A DNA stretch of 61,582 nt, from positions 1 through 61,582 of the forward strand of contig DBTN01000040.1 of assembly GCA_002307065.1 (NCBI GenBank), written 5' to 3'. The notes under the pieces were generated by a model, which was given only the letters and a program-made list of their open reading frames with translations, was not told the DNA's origin and did not search any database. Shown here one piece after another: positions 59,182 to 61,582 of the stretch; position 1 is the first letter of the stretch; each line of letters starts with the position of its first letter. The stretch is from Akkermansiaceae bacterium UBA1315 (GTDB taxonomy: Bacteria > Verrucomicrobiota > Verrucomicrobiia > Verrucomicrobiales > Akkermansiaceae). The position numbers and the translations under genes are program-made.

Positions 59182-59206
59182 TTCCGGCACTCGGTGAAGG
59201 ATGATT

Positions 59207-60760
59207 TCAGAGTTGGAAGGTGTCTTCCGCTGGGATTTTCCCAAGGGAAATCTGGAGCTCGCCGTTGGCGGAAAGGTGAGTCAGGCAGTGATAAACGTCT
59301 TCCGGATTGGCGTCGGCTTCGACGGCGATCTGGTCGGCGGTTTTCGCATCCGCCGTGAGACGACCGCGGACCTGATTGAGGAGATTCAGGAATTCGGTCG
59401 CCGCTTTTTTTCCAGCTTCGACGCCGGGTTGGTGATAGGCGTTGATGTTGACGAGCGAGGCGTAGAACGACACCGCGCGTTCGAACAGAGCGATGAGCGC
59501 ACCGAGTTGATACGGGGTCACTTCTGGGATCGAAATCGTGATCGAATTCCGGCCAGACTCATGGAGCGCCTTGCGGGTGCCACGAAGGAAACCTTGGAGG
59601 TAGTCGGCACTGGTTGTGCCTGGATCGACTTCCATGCTGGCACCGGTGCGGCCTTTGCGAACTTCGACAAACGTGGCGAAGAAGTTTTTCACTCCGTCGC
59701 GGAGTTGCTGGACGTAGGCGTGTTGGTCGGTTGAGCCTTTATTTCCGTAAACGGCGATGCCTTGGTTGACGACCTTGCCATCGAGATCGTGTTCTTTTCC
59801 GAGCGACTCCATGACGAGCTGCTGGAGGTATTTCGAAAAGAGAACGAGCGAATCTTTGTAAGGCAGCACGACCATGTCTTTTTCGCCACGGCCTTTTCCG
59901 GCGTGGTGCCATGCGAGGGCGAGCTGCATCGACGCATTGGTCGCGAGATCCGGTTTGCGGGTTTCAACGTCCATCGCGGCGGCACCGGCGAGGAGTTGAT
60001 CGATGTCGATGCCTTGCAAAGCAGCGGGAACGAGGCCGACCGTCGACAGCACGGACGTGCGGCCGCCGACCCAATCTTCCATGGGGAAACGAGCGACAAA
60101 ATGGTTTTCGACCGCGAATTGATCCAGTTTCGAGCCGACACCGGTCACGGCGCAGGTATGTTTTCCAAAATCGAGGCCGGCAGATTCGTAGGCGGCTTTT
60201 GCTTCAAGCATGCCGTTGCGGGTTTCCGCTGTGCCGCCGGATTTTGAAATGACGATGACGAGGGTTTTGGCGAGGCCGACGTTTTCGAGTTTCGCGAGAG
60301 TGGTGTCGAATCCAGCAGGATCCGTGTTGTCGAAGAAATAGATCGGCATGCGAGCGTCTTGACCGATCGCTTCATTGACGAGTTGAGGGCCGAGTGCCGA
60401 TCCGCCGATGCCGATCAGAAGGAGCTGCTCAAACGAACCGCCGGACGGTGGGCGAATGCCACCGGTATGGACTTTTTCGGCAAAATCCTTGAGCGCGGCG
60501 ATAGGACCGGTGATGGCTTGTTTCAACTCCGCTGTTGGCGCGAGTGATGGATTGCGCAACCAGTAGTGACCCACCATGCGGCCTTCGTCAGGATTGGCGA
60601 TCGCACCGGATTCGAGCGCGGCGATGTCCGTGAAGGCTTTCGAAATCTTCGGCTCCAGTGAGGCGAAATAGCCGTCTTCGATATCCATCAGCGAGAGATC
60701 GAGGGAGAAACCGAGATGCGGATAACGGACGATGCTTTGGTTGTAGGAATTCCAGGACAT
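59207..60760 (-). CDS. pgi: Glucose-6-phosphate isomerase
   Basis: 517 residues. Sugar-phosphate isomerase domains with LLIGIGGSALGPQLVNEAIG, VISKSGGTAETRNGML and EDWVGGRTSVLSTVGLVP; the catalytic Glu and His lie in the usual segments. Interconverts glucose 6-phosphate and fructose 6-phosphate in glycolysis and gluconeogenesis. The C-terminal ~60 residues (DAKTADQIAVEADANPEDVY) form a small helical extension. 23 bp after apt on the same strand. Confidence 0.96.
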   Translation of the reverse strand: MSWNSYNQSIVRYPHLGFSLDLSLMDIEDGYFASLEPKISKAFTDIAALESGAIANPDEGRMVGHYWLRNPSLAPTAELKQAITGPIAALKDFAEKVHTGGIRPPSGGSFEQLLLIGIGGSALGPQLVNEAIGQDARMPIYFFDNTDPAGFDTTLAKLENVGLAKTLVIVISKSGGTAETRNGMLEAKAAYESAGLDFGKHTCAVTGVGSKLDQFAVENHFVARFPMEDWVGGRTSVLSTVGLVPAALQGIDIDQLLAGAAAMDVETRKPDLATNASMQLALAWHHAGKGRGEKDMVVLPYKDSLVLFSKYLQQLVMESLGKEHDLDGKVVNQGIAVYGNKGSTDQHAYVQQLRDGVKNFFATFVEVRKGRTGASMEVDPGTTSADYLQGFLRGTRKALHESGRNSITISIPEVTPYQLGALIALFERAVSFYASLVNINAYHQPGVEAGKKAATEFLNLLNQVRGRLTADAKTADQIAVEADANPEDVYHCLTHLSANGELQISLGKIPAEDTFQL

Positions 60761-60783
60761 GAGAGTGAGACGTTGAGACAGAA

Positions 60784-61308
60784 CTAGTAGGTGAGAATCG
60801 ATTGGATCGGATGGCCGGTCAGTTTTTCACGGCCTTTGAGAAAGGAGAGCTCGATGAGAAAGGAAATGCCGATGAGGTTTGCGCCGAGTTCGTCGAGCAG
60901 CTTGACCGCTGCGGCGGCCGTTCCACCGGTCGCGAGAAGATCGTCGACCAAAAGGACATTTTCGCCAAGCGAGATCGCGTCTTGGTGAAGCTCGACAATC
61001 GACTCTCCGTATTCGAGCGAATAGGAGGCTTGGTGAGTTTTCCACGGGAGTTTTCCCTTTTTACGAACCGGAACAAACCCGGCTCCCAAGCGATCGGCGA
61101 CGGCACTGGCGAAGATGAAGCCGCGGGCGTCGATGCCGACGACTTTGTCGATTTTTTGCCCACCGGAAGTCGCGCAGAGTAAATCGATCGAACTGCGGAA
61201 GAGCGCCGCGTTCGCCAGAATGGGCGTGATGTCTTTAAAAACGATGCCAGCCTTCGGAAAATCGGCCACGTCGCGGATGGCGTTTTTCAGGGCTTCGGTG
61301 GCGGACAT
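60784..61308 (-). CDS. apt: Adenine phosphoribosyltransferase
   Basis: Adenine salvage to AMP with PRPP. 174 residues. IRDVADFPKAGIVFKDITP, DKVVGIDARGFIFASAVADR and the PRPP loop NVLLVDDLLATGGTAAAAV identify Apt. First gene of an apparent apt-pgi unit. The ATG at 61308 fits the usual length. Confidence 0.96.
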   Translation of the reverse strand: MSATEALKNAIRDVADFPKAGIVFKDITPILANAALFRSSIDLLCATSGGQKIDKVVGIDARGFIFASAVADRLGAGFVPVRKKGKLPWKTHQASYSLEYGESIVELHQDAISLGENVLLVDDLLATGGTAAAAVKLLDELGANLIGISFLIELSFLKGREKLTGHPIQSILTY

Positions 61309-61415
61309 GCGGGAGATTTGAGAATTCAGAATGAAGATTCAAGGCCGGAAGAGCGGAAATACGATGAAACCGGTTGCTGGTTCGGATGGGTGAGATCGAT
61401 GAGGAATTCGGAACA
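61309..61415. other. Intergenic region upstream of apt
   Basis: About 107 bp with no gene. The apt promoter should be here on the minus strand. I cannot place its boxes. The repeat elements begin at 61416. Confidence 0.4.
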
Positions 61416-61531
61416 GGGAGCGCGTTCATTCTGAACGCTGTTTGTTAGGACATTCTGTCCGGCGTCTTCATGGGGGCTTTCGAGAGAATGTCGAAAAGAA
61501 GGAGTCGATCGAAGATCGACGCTCCTTTTTT
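61416..61531. repeat. Composite palindromic (MITE/BIME-like) element, copy E
   Basis: Same boundaries (GGAGCG...CGCTCC) and hairpins as copy D at 54825: AGCGCGTTCATTCTGAACGCT, a middle GACATTCTGTC that copy D lacks, TTTCGAGAGAATGTCGAAA and GTCGATCGAAGATCGAC. About 30 bp longer than copy D. Confidence 0.85.
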
Positions 61532-61532
61532 A

Positions 61533-61578
61533 GGACCGAAGGTCCGTGATCCCTTCGCCCAGGCCGACGGCCTGGGGA
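61533..61578 (+). repeat. REP-like palindromic repeat, copy C
   Basis: GGACCGAAGGTCCGTGATCC, then CTTCG and the palindrome CCCAGGCCGACGGCCTGGG. Same family as copies A and B at 38.5 kb. It abuts copy E and may continue past the window end. Confidence 0.85.
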
Positions 61579-61582
61579 TAGT

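Overview
The window looks like a chromosomal stretch of a Verrucomicrobiota bacterium, class Verrucomicrobiae. This rests on several lineage-flavoured proteins (a DUF5069 protein, a DUF6941-like protein, a PEP-CTERM protein and a protease/PDZ/protease-half protein), on monofunctional birA, waaA and other diderm envelope genes, and on moderately GC-rich DNA. I could not check it against a database. Housekeeping genes dominate: tRNA-Ser(GCU), waaA, rsmD, thiG, phrB, rpoA-rplQ, efp, a class B penicillin-binding protein, birA-nadC, queH, pgi and apt. The hexamer ACCGGT recurs every few hundred bases in nearly every gene except rpoA-rplQ, which resembles a highly iterated palindrome.

Layout. 1-1.2 kb: frameshifted, 5'-truncated IS66 transposase running off the left edge. 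1.25-4.4 kb: tRNA-Ser, an RGG-rich protein of unknown function, waaA. 4.5-6.85 kb: an AlbA_2/AAA_4 protein with a 21-bp coding repeat, followed by the first codons of what was probably a type I restriction hsdR; this looks like an immigrant or relic. 6.85-22 kb: rsmD and envelope proteins, a sulfatase-fold transferase, a GT28 glycosyltransferase, a HAD phosphatase, thiG, a bPH-domain protein, a zinc-ribbon/membrane protein pair, an active serine protease overlapping an apparently dead one, and photolyase. 22-31 kb: rpoA-rplQ, a squalene-synthase-like enzyme, an ABC exporter, a TauE permease, a site-2 protease, an L,D-transpeptidase, a LysM protein and EF-P. 31-43.3 kb: DUF5069, an M48 protease, a lipoprotein, the class B PBP, SDR and GNAT enzymes, a repeat-rich intergenic island, birA-nadC-yjbQ, an oxidoreductase, an AEC transporter and a GGQ release-factor-like protein.

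43.4-61.6 kb is the most interesting part. Two loci share one leader architecture. Each has a small membrane-anchored protein with a CxxCC motif and a polyproline C-terminus (SPPxPPPR), then a conserved structured RNA, then an envelope or redox operon. At 43.5 kb the operon encodes a YVTN/diheme cytochrome, a PEP-CTERM protein, a His-rich outer-membrane-like protein and a class I cytochrome c. At 57 kb it encodes a TonB-dependent receptor and a PepSY protein. In both, a 13-nt sequence upstream of the small gene is complementary to a conserved segment of the downstream RNA. I read this as a candidate metal-responsive leader-peptide/RNA regulatory system, analogous in layout to the copper-responsive upstream ORFs (CruR, CutF, CopL types) of Proteobacteria.

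Between the two loci lie a RegB/RegA-type redox two-component system and a divergent two-gene, cytochrome-bd-like membrane oxidase whose subunits each end in a c-type heme domain. The right part also carries a 2OG-Fe(II) oxygenase, queH, pgi, apt and dispersed palindromic repeat elements.
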